Positions 36,040-48,332 of a DNA stretch of 64,000 bases are shown in pieces; the stretch's first letter is position 1; each line of letters opens with the position of its first letter. The notes beneath the pieces were generated by a model, which saw nothing but the letters and a program-made list of their open reading frames with translations, was not told the origin of the DNA and searched no databases. The translations under genes were made by a program, and so were the position numbers. The stretch comes from Cladorhizidae sp. MBARI D1340-BT2 (lineage: Eukaryota > Porifera > Demospongiae > Poecilosclerida > Cladorhizidae), in contig JAQNBH010000007.1 of assembly GCA_028752905.1 (NCBI GenBank), positions 14,350,759 through 14,414,758 of the forward strand, given 5' to 3'.

Positions 36040-39000
36040 AAACGAGATCTAATGGAGGGTTAGAATGAGTTCCCAAATGTGATGGCAGAGGGAATAGCAG
36101 GAGAAATGAATTAAAAGGTTAGATGGATGGTAGTGGCAAGAGGGGATTAAGGAGTTGGAGCTGATTGAATGAAGTCTGGAGAAAAGTGGATATGATTTTC
36201 TTGTAAAGTAAAAGGGATTTTGAGTGAGTAAGAGATTGAAGAGTGAAGAGAAGGGAGGCATGATCAGAAGTGCACTGGTGAGTACAGTGTCTTTGTGCAA
36301 AGTGCTGGATGTGTTCAAGAAATTTAGAATTGCAAGAAAAAGGAGAAAGTACCCACATAGAGGAGCAGTTTAGCCTCCACCTAAAATGTGTGTCCATCCA
36401 CATGAACTTGAATCAGTGCTAATGGATGAGAGAAATGAAAAGTCTGAGAAGTCTACGAGAAGATATTTTCCTGGTTTGGGTGCAAACTTTACGATTTCAA
36501 GGGAGGTGAGAGTAACTACTAAACATGTACATCAAGAGATGACTTTCAAGGAGAGTGATTTTGAGAACTAATATATGGAAGAATGAGAGGCGAGATGTTT
36601 ACGGTTAGCAATCATGCATTTACTCTTATTTGGGTTGATTGTGAGGAAATTAGAAAATATCCAAGATGGTATACATGTAAATTTAATGTCAGATTCCTCC
36701 GTGCTGATGGAGGAAGTGAAAGATAATAGATGGGATAGGAGAGTAGGATATTACCTACGTAGAGAGTAAGTGTAAAAGAAGTGAGGAGGATCTTTGAAAT
36801 ATCATTTATATAGAGATAAAGAGAATATGGTGTAGTCCTAGGGAGGTATGAGCTGAGGGAAAAAGATTCCCAGTTGGCCACACTTTGTGGGTGGGTTATA
36901 AGGTAAGGTGGAATCAGCAGAATAAAGGTTGATAGAGTACAAGGTGTTTAGGAATATATGTGGCAGAGAATTAAAGGCTTCTTGATGTATCAGAAGACTG
37001 TACATACAGTTTTGTGGATATCTAAGCAAGCTAGCCAATGTTGGGAACATATACAAGGAAGGCAGCTTATGTTGAAAACATGGATGAAATCCAATTGATG
37101 TGACAAAATATGCCAATGTAAATAGCTGAATATGTGGGCTCTCTTATAATAAACAATAGGGAGATTTGGCAATAATTGTTAGAGGAAGATGAGAGAGGAG
37201 ATGTCTAGGATAGAAACAATCAGGGAATGGTTTTAACCTGTGAGAAAAACACATGCAGAGAGGGAGAAATTAAAGATTATATAGTGTGCAGTAGATTGAA
37301 GCATTTTAGCAGAGATAGTATCTGGGCCAGTAAATTTGTCAAAGGGAATGCTAAAGAGAAGGTCAGTAATGTCATCTGGGGAGCAGAAGAAGAGCTCAGG
37401 TTGGCAAGAAAAAAGAGGAAGAAAGGATGGATGATTGAAGAAAGGGGGAAATATTTGTTGAAACAGGTGCAAAGGGATTGATTTAGTGCTTCAGCTTTGG
37501 ACTGAGAGGAAATACAGACCTGACATTGATATGTGATAGTAGGGTTGCATGGTAATTTATTAACCATTTTATGATAGATCTCCAAATTGAACTAGAGATA
37601 GGGGAAGATGTGAGTTGTTGGAAGAAGCGGCACTTTGCAGAATGGGAGAAAGTAAGTGAGCATTTTCAATATCATGATAGGCTGAACAGATATTAGGAGA
37701 TTAGGAGATAAGCCATCTGACAAGTGAATTTCTAACTTTCATTCATTTAGGAAGATTCAGGGAGGGTTAGTATGGGGTGACAGGTAGATTAGCTTAGAGG
37801 GATTTGTATGATACAAATAAAATCTTTAAAGATGAGCCAGGAGGCTTCAATCCAATGGGAAAATTATAACAACCTTCTCAATTATCAATGCACTCTCTGA
37901 AAAGTTGATGTCGCAGGGAAAGAGATGAAGTCATGTGCTTGAGCAAAGTCAGCTCTATTGAATAACCACATTCTGTGAGGTGTATATATAGTTAGGGAGA
38001 TGGAGAATCAGCTGAAGAGGTAGAGAAAAAAGCTGTGATCACTGGAGGACAGACTAATAGTGGGTGGGAGTGAGGATGGAGGGTAAATATACAAGATCAA
38101 TGATGGGATGCCATTGTGGAAGTAGTGACAATTTTGTTGAGAGAAAGAGGGTCTGATATTTTATACAGTGAGTGGTAAAGTTTTCCACTAGCAAAATGGT
38201 TCCATCGTGGAAAGGTGGGAATGAATATGAGGTTGCAAGGGATTCAAATAAGTAATAAAGTGATCAGAACATGAAGGTGGACAGTAAAATGTAGGAAATT
38301 ATTGTGAACTTGGGAACTCTGAGAGACAATACATTCAGATAGGAGGGAGATGATGGAGCAAGTAGAGATGACCTGAATACATTATGATGTATGTCGATTA
38401 TGATTGAGTCTAACTGAGAGGGCAATTTCAGAGACTGAAACATCTGTGGAGAAGCAGGTTTCTACTACAGCAATAATGTGGGAGACTATGTGAGTTCATC
38501 AAGTTTAGGTAGAAGACTGCGAGCATTGAAGCACAATGAATTTAGGTCATTATCTGTTGATTTGGCTAGTATTGATAGTTGGAGAGAAGTGGCAGGTGTG
38601 GCACTAGGAGAGATGAATGTAGCTCTAGATGTGAGAAGGCAAGATAAGGATGAGAGTAAGGGTGCAGAGGACTGGTGGGAGGGAGATTATTGTGACATTG
38701 GTGAAGGTGAACATGGGAAGTATTTTGGGGAAGGCTAGGGAACCAATACCCTTGGCAAAGATCTCCTACTCCAGGGAGCTAATGGACCAGACCCTTGAGG
38801 AAGTAGGTTGGGTAAGGGTAGAAGGCCTGTGTCAGCTGGTTCACGGTGAGCAAAATTAGGTGACTTCGAAAATGGGTAATGGTTGGATAATAAAATGTTT
38901 TGATGCAGAGTGAGTGCTAGTAGTGAAACAGTTTGATCTAGTGACATGGGACTTAAAGTTGTTTGTGAGAAGAGAGAAAACAGGAGAGACAAAACTTTGC

Positions 39001-39300
39001 ACCTGGGTAGGTGAATCTGGTGGCAGTGATTTGGAAGGTGGGATTGCTGATAAGAGGGAGGAAACCATTTCCTGGATGGTGTCCAGTTCTACATGAACTG
39101 CAGGGGTGAGTAATGAATTTGAGACATTCCAAAATGAGAGCATGGGGTTCTTGAAATTGGTTTCTGGATTTCACACTCAGGTAACAATGGAGGAGAATAA
39201 AATCTGAGGCTCTAAAACAATGTTGGGTGGACAAAGTGATTTGTTACAGCATGAGTTAAACAGTAGTGGGGACGAGCAGGAGCAAGACTCATCATACTGA
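36040..39300 (-). pseudogene. Degenerate CR1/L2-like LINE
   Basis: On the minus strand several frames together follow a non-LTR retrotransposon. The endonuclease part near 38400-38560 has AVVETCFSTDVSVSEIALS, like the E-T-W-L-S...EI motif. RT fingers at about 37300-37470 read DDITDLLFSIPFDKFTGPDT followed by AKMLQ. The active-site region at 36700-36850 reads YINDIS and LYVGNILLS, where an intact element would have YADD. The C-terminal part at 36050-36400 contains HHIWELILTLH, like the usual tail. There are many stops and frameshifts. The plus strand is markedly purine-rich. I could not define the 5' end or a tail repeat. Confidence 0.75.
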
Positions 39301-39520
39301 ATCATATCTCCCTCTTCTGTATTTACAGAAACATTTGACACTGTTAGCAGCACTGAGGGCCTGGATCAATTTCCAGAGCATTAGAAGTAAGTAATCAACA
39401 TTAGCTCTATGTGAGAGAATGCGAAGGGAAGCAATGATGACAACAATGAGTATGACGAGACCATTGGAAAAGAGAGAATAATGGACAGTTTCCTGAAGCA
39501 AAATTGACATACAAATCATG

Positions 39521-39893
39521 CAGTGTTGCCATAATTTTTTGGGTAATTTCCAAATTACTCGCCTGTGTTATCAAAAAAATTTGGCAACAAAAAATCCAAA
39601 CAAAATCCAAACAACAATTTCATGAGAAATGGTGTGTTCATAGCATTTACACATGTCTTTAATAGTTCAGTGTTCAGTTTAAATTCATAGCATTTTTTTA
39701 GGAACATTGAATTGCACTGTTAAAAGTGAATTTAATGTAGAAATTCCTGGAGAGTGGTTTAGAAATAAGCTGTACATGGCCTGATATGCATTAAATGTCA
39801 AATTTTTTTCTAATAATGAAAAATCCAATTTATAAAATCCAAACAGAAAAATTAAGGGTCAAAAATCAAAAATCCAACACTATGGCTACACTG
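39521..39893. mobile_element. Possible non-autonomous hAT-like element
   Basis: The left end CAGTGTTGCCATA and the right end TATGGCTACACTG are inverted repeats with one mismatch in 13, and the repeats start with CAGTG as hAT ends often do. The interior (373 bp) has no open frame and contains AAAATCCAAACA-type words. I see no convincing 8-bp target duplication. Confidence 0.45.
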
Positions 39894-40487
39894 GAGGATG
39901 TGAAGTGGAGCTTTGGCTCTGAAAAGCACCAGTAGGACATAAAATATGAAAGAAGAAGAGAATCTGATGTGATTGCCTCCATCAGATGCTGTCATTAAAA
40001 TGTTTTTTTTGTGGATGAGAACAAGCTCATTTGAGCCTGCTTATGAGCTAAAACATCCTGGGAGAAGACAATGCCTGGAAACAGGTGGTGGAATCAGATT
40101 GAGCGTGTTGTATAGCTAACTGACAGTTTTCTAGCAGATCTAGTCAACTAGTAGTTTACAACAAGATCAGTTTGGTATGACAGTTGCGGAACTAGCTTGT
40201 AGCGATGGAGCTTAGCTAAGCAGTTTACCTGGTGATATTACATAGCTGTAGCATTATAAGTTCCCGTTCACAACAACTATACTTCAGCAGAATCTGCTGT
40301 CCCTGCTGTCTTTTGATAGGCCGGGTATGATCCACGATAATTATGTATGCTTGGCGAACACCATAATAATTATAGTAAACCAGTATTCCGCACCCGAGTA
40401 GGCATATAGCGTGCTAACCTTGGAAACCTCGCCTGCTTTCATGCGTTGATTAATTAATTTGTGCATGGTGGGTTTTCATCTTCAGTT
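39894..40487. other. Region upstream of the phospholipase B-like gene
   Basis: No gene is seen. The segment before the start codon contains TTAATTAATTT (40449-40460) and TTTCATCTTCAG directly before the ATG, which could also be a splice acceptor if an untranslated exon lies upstream. No clear TATA box stands at a fitting distance. Confidence 0.35.
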
Positions 40488-43400
40488 ATGAAAATCTTCA
40501 CTTACCTCCTGATACTGTCAGCACAATTTTCACCGTTTCTTTGCTGTGCAGGTGGATCTCAGAAGAACATTTCTGGATCATATTTCGTTTGTCCTCAGCT
40601 CTCTAAGACCTATGATTATTACACCAGTGTTCATTCACTTAAACCTTCAGATATTAAAGTCATTGGTGCAATGGGGGACTTTGTTACACCTGGACTTGGA
40701 GCATTTACAAGGAGTAATAACTTCAGTTATGGCGAGTACAGAGGATTTTCTTGGAGTGGAGGTAAGTATCAATTTCACATAGATTATATTGTTATTAGAA
40801 GAAAAATGGCCATTCACATTTCAACTCCTAACATATACTGCAACTGTAATACAGTATGGTTTATCCAATTTAGTTTTGCAAGCCATATGCATTGTATTTT
40901 TATAAAGGAGACAGGAGGAGGAATAATAGTGAATATAGTCCAGCTTTCATGATCTATGTCAGCAGTGACCTGACTGCTAGCTAATTATGTCAGTGTCCCA
41001 GACTCTTACCAACACCAACATTAAAGGTTCTGGTTAATCAAGGATAACATCCCACATATCTTACTCCTTACCCTCCTACTTTTGCATATTTCATGGTGGC
41101 TACAAAGATGAGCAACCATAGCTCTTCTTTAGCATTTTATGCAGTTAGATATATGGCAACTATGATATTGGTTTGTGCTATAATATTTTAATCATGTGCA
41201 TTAATGTATAAAGTGTTTAGTATAATTGTCAATGCATTAGGTGTATGTCCTACCTGATAGCTATAGCTTATCAACACTTTACCAAAAAATGCAGCTATGT
41301 ATCATATCTGTGCAAAGTCACTGCTTTACCTAGGATTTTCAGGAGATGGGGGGGGGGGGGGGTTAAGAAGGCGGCAATACATTAGGATCTGGGGTTTGCA
41401 GACCCTTACCAAGGGGAATTCTGGAGCTTCTATTCAACCCCACCCCCTTCCCCCTTTTTAAAACCCACAAAACTTGTACTCCATATCAGTACACATAGGG
41501 TAGACATGATACATGCATGATGATGATCTTGAGAGTAATACTGTGCAGAATAGTTTGGTCTTCAGATCAAGAGAGTCTCGTAACGTGTGACTGAGCTACA
41601 GCTTTTGTGCTGAAATAGATTCAAAGATTGCTGGGAAAAAGTAGAAGCCTTTCGGCAACGTCCAAGATTGCCTGCAGAAGTACTTCAGAATAGTGGCCAC
41701 TCAACTCTGAGTGTTTGCAACCCATGACATCAGCTGCCAGTGGTGATGCAGTTGTCAGCTCTAGCTGTTGTGATGAAACAGCTGTTGTAGATAAGACTAT
41801 GATCATGCTAGTTGTAGTTCGGATCTTCTGGTGTCACTGAGCACTATGAATGCCTGTTATGGAGAAGAGACATCCTGGCTAGGATGAAAACTAACTGTCA
41901 AGGAAAAGAGATTACCTAACCAGGAGAAGAGACTGCCTGCCAAGGGACGAGACTTGATTTGCCACCCTACCAATTCAAAGTTATATACCACCTGGAAAGG
42001 GAACCCCAACAACTTTAGCAATGAAAAAATTTGACCAAAGAAAGAAGAGAGGGTTGTGATCAAGTAGGAACAGTAGATTTTCTCGTATCCATGAATTTAC
42101 TAGGACACCGTAATGTTGATCCATTGGTTGTCCTGCCATCTGAAGTTTTAGATACTTCTGCTCCTTGATTGCATATAATTCTTCACAGATTTATTGCAGT
42201 GTTTAATGTATAATTGTGTAACATTTGTTTGTTTGCTCATCTAACTGGATTGCATTGCTGGTTTATGATAATTATGAAACAATGCCATGCAGTGATGCAA
42301 TGCAATATTTTCCTAGCATCAGTGTGAACCCATCTTATTGCTGAGGTTGTTATTAGTAAGTAGACAAGGACATACACTGGAGGACACAAAAAAAACAACC
42401 TTGTGTAAATATTCAATGTTATAGCCTAGCGATAGAAAGCTGGGTTGTTCATTGTGCCATACAGGTAGAAACATATCCCAGTAAGAATCTGAGAAGTGCT
42501 TGTTTCAAATACCTAGGCCTATATTTATTTCACAGCCTCTACAACAGTGGGGCATCCACCCTGCCATGGCAGAAGTTCATGCACCGATGTTTTTATAAAT
42601 TATTATTCATTCATTTTTAAATATAGTGTGTGGCATACTGGAGTCACAGGTTCTCATCAAGACAAAGCTACAAGGTTAAAATGTGTCCTCACTCCAAATT
42701 CTAATTCCCACTCTGTTCAGCTATTTAGAGTTGTGTCCTATAACTATTTCAATGCTTGGCAGGAATGGACCAAGATCAGCAGTTGTGGCCATGAAAGAAT
42801 AATATATGGAATTGTCTCTATATAGCTCATACTCCATACATCTGACCTGGAGCCATAAATTATCTGGGGATGAGTTATGGCATGAAAAACTATGATATGA
42901 TCCCAGTCATGCCTTAGCTTCACTAGCCCTTGCTTTATACTTAACCTTTGAAGCCTGCTTCACACAAGATAAGGTTTAGCCAGAAGAAGCTTTGGAGGAA
43001 AATATTGAAGAAGAAATATTTATTAGAAGAAATGCTTAACTAAAATATGGCTAGAATTTTGCTCACAAGTCAAGTCTAGGATGTGAATGTGACACATATT
43101 GTTGATGTTATATATCAAGATACCCCAAGTGCTATTAAAAAGAATTTTCACAAAAATCTGCAATTCACTTCTGCAGACTTATCAAACTAGTTAGGAAAGT
43201 AACAAGTTTCCCCCAGAAGGTTCTGATACGAGTGTCACACCTATTCGTGGTGAAAGGGAGAAGGAGGACAATATATCCTTGTCCTCTTTCCCCCCCACCT
43301 TCAATCTGCTTCTGGTTGTGGCTATATATATTATAAAGATTTAATTGAAACAGCAAACGCTTTCTCACTGCTCTATCAGGAGTCAAATATATACATCCAT

Positions 43401-45077
43401 TTTCTGAATAAATCTACTCTTAATCAAAAACAGTTATAGCTATATAAACTAATTTAATTCATGTGAATTTGATGAATTTGCTGTATTATTAACATAAATT
43501 GGCATCCATTTTGTTTCAATAAATAATTGTTGCCTAATGGCTTTTTTATGTATGTAGAAATTTTATTTAGTATTTGGAGCATTTATAACTTATTGTTTGA
43601 ATTTTAGTGTAAAAGCATCCATGGTCATTTCTTTCATAGGTGGTGAAAGTGAGCTATCATTGTTACAACTCTTCCTAACATTCTTCGTTATTACAATCCT
43701 AAACTCAAAGGCTATAATGATGGCCAAATGGAGAGTGTTAACTCAGTTAGATGTGGCAACAATCAGTGCGTTCAGTGCTGATATGTTAGGACAGGCAAAA
43801 GAACTTGTGCGACGGGCACGCAGGTTGGAAAACATAGACTTTAGGAATGACTGGATGATTATCACCATTTATGTTGGCATTAATGATGTTTGTTCTCTAT
43901 CCCGCCAAATAAACACATCTGTTCTCTTCGTTGCTAATAACATGCATGCACTAGATTACCTGAGGGATAATCTTCCAAGGACTTTTGTTAATTTGGTACA
44001 ACTCATGAATATCGGAAATTTTATTAAAAATTCATTTGTTTATGGACATCAGTGCTCTAAACTTGCCTGTAAATATGCAAGTTTTGGAAATTCAAATCGA
44101 GTTCTTGAAAATTTTATTCAGACTATTGATAACTCTCAGAAGTTGCTTGATTTGTTTATTTCCAGTGGTAGATATGATAATTTAGATAATTTTACATTTG
44201 TTCTGCAACCATTTCTTAGTAATGTTGTACCTAGCGGAATAGAAAATGGTGCAGATTTATCTCAACTTCTGGCTTATTGCAGCCATCTCAGTCCTGCTAA
44301 CCATCGTGATTTATCTTTGGGATTATGGAACAACATGTTTGAAAAACTAGGAAACAAGAGTAGGAAACTTCACCCTCCCGTGGCAGAAATTAGGTGTCCC
44401 AATGACCAATGGCCTTACTTATTCACAGCCAAGAAGAGTAATGGACTTTCAGGTAAGTGCATATCCCTTGTCATTGCAATACATAATCTAAAGGGCAGAC
44501 CCAAGTCTTGCAGAGTGAGTATCAATATTATGTTAGCTATGTAAATACAAGCCGATACTTATTTGGCCGTTTTAAGCCATCCTTATAAAACTATGTGCTT
44601 GAGGACTGTTCCTATAATCATTATTTGAGGAGTGCCTTTACATGCTATAGTACAGAAGGCTATAGCATCTAGCGAAAAAATGTCAAAGAGCACAATTTAA
44701 GTTGATTACCGAGAGAAAGTCATTGTAGCTACACTACACATTTCAACAGAGAGTTAGTTGGTATTATACATTGTATTAACTTATATTCCTATTATTTTCT
44801 TTAGTTACAGATTTTAAGCGTGCATCTGTGCAGGAGAACTCAACATTACTGTCAGCTTACTGGACTAAGGCTGATAAGCACCTTGGCATACAAAACTACA
44901 CTATGAGTATACTATGCAATAACTCGATAATCTTTGAAATCCCACCATCAAAAAAGAATGAGACCTATATGTCCCATACTCTCTCAGGCTTGATTCCATT
45001 TACTATCTATGAATGCTCACTGTTGAAAAAAATGTTTCAGTTTTCTAATCTACAAAGAGCAAGGACAGGAGAAGATG
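40488..45077 (+). CDS. Phospholipase B-like GDSL protein (predicted inactive), partial
   Basis: Three exons are supported: 40488-40761, 43640-44452 and 44805-45077. GT-AG borders and phases (1, 1, 1) agree; the gene must continue past 45077. The ATG at 40488 starts a signal peptide (MKIFTYLLILSAQFSPFLCC). The GDSL hydrolase part matches phospholipase B1 repeats: LKPSDIKVIGAMGD, EYRGFSWS, GQAKELVRRARRL, YVGINDVC, LPRTFVNLVQLM, FVLQPFL and LGLWNNMFEKLG. Exon 3 looks like a fibronectin III module ending in RTGEDG. The block I motif reads GDFVT instead of GDSLT, so the nucleophile Ser is Phe; block V reads YCSH instead of DxxH, so the acid Asp is Tyr while His remains. Hydrolase activity should be absent. 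It is probably a secreted or membrane-anchored binding protein. Intron 1 (40762-43639) holds nothing recognised. Confidence 0.82.
41348..41362 (+). repeat. Poly-G tract in intron 1 of the phospholipase-like gene
   Basis: A run of 15 consecutive G. A similar run of about 23 G lies at 45138-45160, just after exon 3. Such tracts can form quadruplexes and are prone to sequencing error. Confidence 0.85.
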
Positions 45078-45137
45078 GTATGATATAATGATGGGTATTT
45101 AATGATTTTAATGGGGAAATGGGGAAGGGGTTGGTGG

Positions 45138-45160
45138 TGGGGGGGGGGGGGGGGGGGGGG
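45138..45160 (+). repeat. Poly-G tract after exon 3
   Basis: About 23 consecutive G follow GGGGTTGGTGGT. The interval 45161-46000 after it contains no gene or further exon that I can support. Confidence 0.85.
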
Positions 45161-46009
45161 AATGAACCATTTATTATATTGTGTCCTTATGGTAGCATAC
45201 CAAGGCTGCATGCAAGACAGTTAACTCCAGAATCTTAGGTAGGTCATTTCAGAAGTTTCAGAAGTACTAAAGCATCAGTGAGTAGAGAAGCACTCCCTAG
45301 ATCAGTTGGACCTCTATTTCAAAATGGAGGGCACAAAAAAACACAGAAAAAAAGCAAAGCTTATATCTTTCCTAAAATTCACTTTGCAACTTTTTATTTG
45401 CCTAAATGGTAATTTAGGAAGATAGTAATTCCTAAACAATGAGGGACAAGGCATTGTGCTATAATTTAAATTTCACCTTCAAGATGCTCTTTTCTTCCAC
45501 ACCCACTAACATGAATATCTTGGGTCTATTCATAGCAATAACCAGATGACTCCAATAACTTTGACTAATTCATTTCACAATTCAGAAAGGAAAAAACAGA
45601 AATTGTTAATGATCGTTATGCAATAATATGCTCGTGTTCAATAATTGAGCATAGCTGAGCTCATTTAGAAAATGTTTTCAAAGCATAGAAATGAACACTC
45701 GGTTGTTTACTGAGAAGCTTACTCTTGTGTGAAAACATTTAGACCAATAAGATTATATTAGCAGCCTGATTTAAAAAGTTTTACTCTGTTATCAGGAAAG
45801 ATATCATAATGGGTGGTGAATTATATGCTGCAGTGATTAGTGGTGCAGCTTTTAATATAATCCAGTGAACTACTTGTGATTCATGTGTAATTAAAACTAT
45901 TCAAGTTTTAAACTTTGACAAATATCGAAAATTGAATTTAAGGCATAGTCATTTAAGCCAGTATAAGGAGTGTTTTTTTAGTTTTAACTTTTCTCAATAA
46001 GTAACTGTT

Positions 46010-46540
46010 TCATGGCTGCAACTTTTGCTACTTCTCATGGAGACTAGACTTGATGGAGAGGTCAACCTACTTGGGCCAAGAACAAGAAGCTGAAGGGTAA
46101 TGATGAGGAAAACATCCAGGAGGTAAACCTCGAGCTAAAATTGGAGAAATGGCCAGGTGAGCTCAAGATGTCCCAACTGAGGTTCAAAGAAAGTGAGTAG
46201 CATACTCTCAAGACAGAGCAGAAGGCTTTGAGCGAATTATTAGAAATAAAGCAAGTAGTGCAGGAGGCAAAGGACAACTAGTCAACTCTGGACTGACAAG
46301 CAGGAAACATTAAAGGAGAAGCTAGCACAAGCTGAAGGTCAGGTGCTGTGTAATCTGGAAGAAAGTAGAAGGCTACTATATAGGAGGTGCTAAAGAGAAA
46401 CCAAGTAAAAGTCAGGAATTTGGAAGAGAACTAGATGGTACGAAATATGATTTGACAAATCTTGAGGCTGAAGTGAACAAGGTGATCTGGGAGGTGGAAG
46501 AAAAGAATATGATGTTAGAGCAACTAGAAACATTGAACTG
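46010..46540 (+). pseudogene. Relic of a coiled-coil protein
   Basis: Plus-strand peptide rich in Glu, Lys, Leu and Gln appears in more than one frame and is broken by several stops, for example ENIQEVNLELKLEKWPGELK near 46110 and LEAEVNKVIWEVEEKNMMLE near 46460. Heptad-like spacing of hydrophobics suggests an old coiled coil. I cannot name the family. No intact frame exceeds about 100 codons. Confidence 0.45.
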
Positions 46541-48332
46541 TAATAGACAATCCTTCGAAGCTGTATATATAGTGCAAGATATTGCTTGTTATAGACCAAC
46601 TACATCTTCACATACTTTATATTTGTCAGTTACATGCCTCAAACAAATTTCTATGCTGGTTAGAGTTGTCTCTGGTCTCAACAGCAGGCAATGCGAACCA
46701 TGGTTTGGATATCAAAAGTTATTTCTTTATTTTAAGTCATTATTTCAACCAATACCTTGGGAGATCAATTGATTAGGTATCGCAGAGCACATATTTGTTT
46801 TATCAAACCTACTCTACTTACAATTTGGGTTTTTTGTTTGAATATGCCAGAAGGCGTTGCTTCCAAATTTCAGAGGAACATGCTTCCAAGCAAACCCTCC
46901 TCTTCAGCCATATTTTTTTCAACTAAATTTCTGTTTCACAACCAACCAGTCCATTGTTTGCTGCTTTGAAAACTGTATACCAACTCCAGAGGAGAGACTA
47001 GCTGCTCCTCTACCAAATCAGCTACTGTTTTGTTGGTGGAGTTCTCCTATACAACTGTTACAAAGTCTTTGAAGGACTGTAGTTGACCTTACAAGAGTAC
47101 AGTCAACAGTAGCAACAAGATATGGTATCTGCTGATTGCTGATACTTATAAAGTTAACAACTGTCAGAGTGTGTTGTACATGGTTAATGAACAATAGAAG
47201 TAAGCATGGCATGTGCTGATATGTGCAGTGTTAACATCTGAGTTGGTCATTGTAGAACTAGCTGCTGCTGCTCAATTGTAAGATGCAGAAAAAGGAGGAA
47301 GACGGGGGAAAGGAATTGAAACAAGGACAAGAGTTTTTTTAACAAACAAAACTTGTGTTCCGACTTTTTCAATAAATTTGTTCCTTGACATTTCAATTGT
47401 TTGCCCTAGTGTTCATCAGTAATAATGAAGGCTAGAGTCTAGCAGAATTTTGAGGAGCAAATTTTTATTTGACTACATCAATTGAGAGAATGTTTTTGAC
47501 TGACCTGTTTTTAGATGACCCTTTACCACATGTACATGGTTAAATAGTGGGGGGTCATCTAAATGGTTGTTGTCAACATGGAGAGATTCTGCTTCTTTTC
47601 TTTTTAGGACGATCTAAATGAAGTTGTTGTGTAAATAGCATTTTTTATCTTATTGAGAGACCTCATGCTTGGCCTTCAACGAAAACAAATTCCCTTGAGG
47701 ATTCTATAGCGACTACTAACTGCCAAGTTATTATCACAGAGTGTGGTACATATGTATTTGTAAGCAGGTGCCCATCACATTGTTATCTTCAGGTGTCATT
47801 GTCATTGCAGATAGACTAAAGACAAGGTAGATCCTGACAACATGAGTTAGAGACTCTGTAAGATGTACAGTACCAAGTGTAAGACAGTTAGTCACTGGTA
47901 TCCATCAGTGTACTCTCTGCTACAATATAGTACTGGCATGGATATCAGCAGATAAATGCATCACTAGCAGCAATAGCTAGACCAATTGGAGTTACATACT
48001 GTCTCTGTTGCACAAGCATAGAGTGTGTCTTTTCAAATGTAGCTACTTTACAAAAGTGGTTAAGTGAATGTGTGGAACACTGAAGAAATAGCTGTCACTA
48101 AAACTTGCAAAAGTACAATAGTATAGAGAAGTGAAGAGAAAAACATTTGCAGATCCGATTCTGTATTGAAATTAGAAGAACATATCTGTAGATCTCTACT
48201 GCCATGTAATTTTTTTGCATTAATTTGAACTCAAAATAACATCACAAAAAATTGGTGAGGGGCTCTTCCAACTACTACAAATGAACCAAAAAGAATTATA
48301 CTTCTATGCAACCTTTAAAAAATAATGTTTGC
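46541..48332. other. Stretch without a recognised gene
   Basis: Only short frames are present, none with a recognisable domain. It holds a degraded hammerhead-like repeat (about 47365-47455, TTGACATTTCAATTG, CCTAGTGTTCATCAG, GAAGGCTAGAGTCTAGCAG) and the palindrome at 47511-47562. Confidence 0.4.
47511..47562. repeat. Near-perfect palindrome with MITE ends
   Basis: TTAGATGACCCTTTACCA on the left faces GGGTCATCTAA on the right, with an inner ACCA...TGGT. These are the terminal sequences of the element at 34779-35319, here separated by only a few bases, so it may be an internally deleted relative. Confidence 0.55.

Noticed and set aside
38478..38859. Plus-strand frames reading acidic, Gly/Glu-rich peptide
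   Set aside because: They are antisense shadows of the minus-strand LINE endonuclease region.
40461..40487. Earlier start of the phospholipase-like protein
   Set aside because: The upstream in-frame codon at 40461 is GTG; the ATG at 40488 starts a clear signal peptide.
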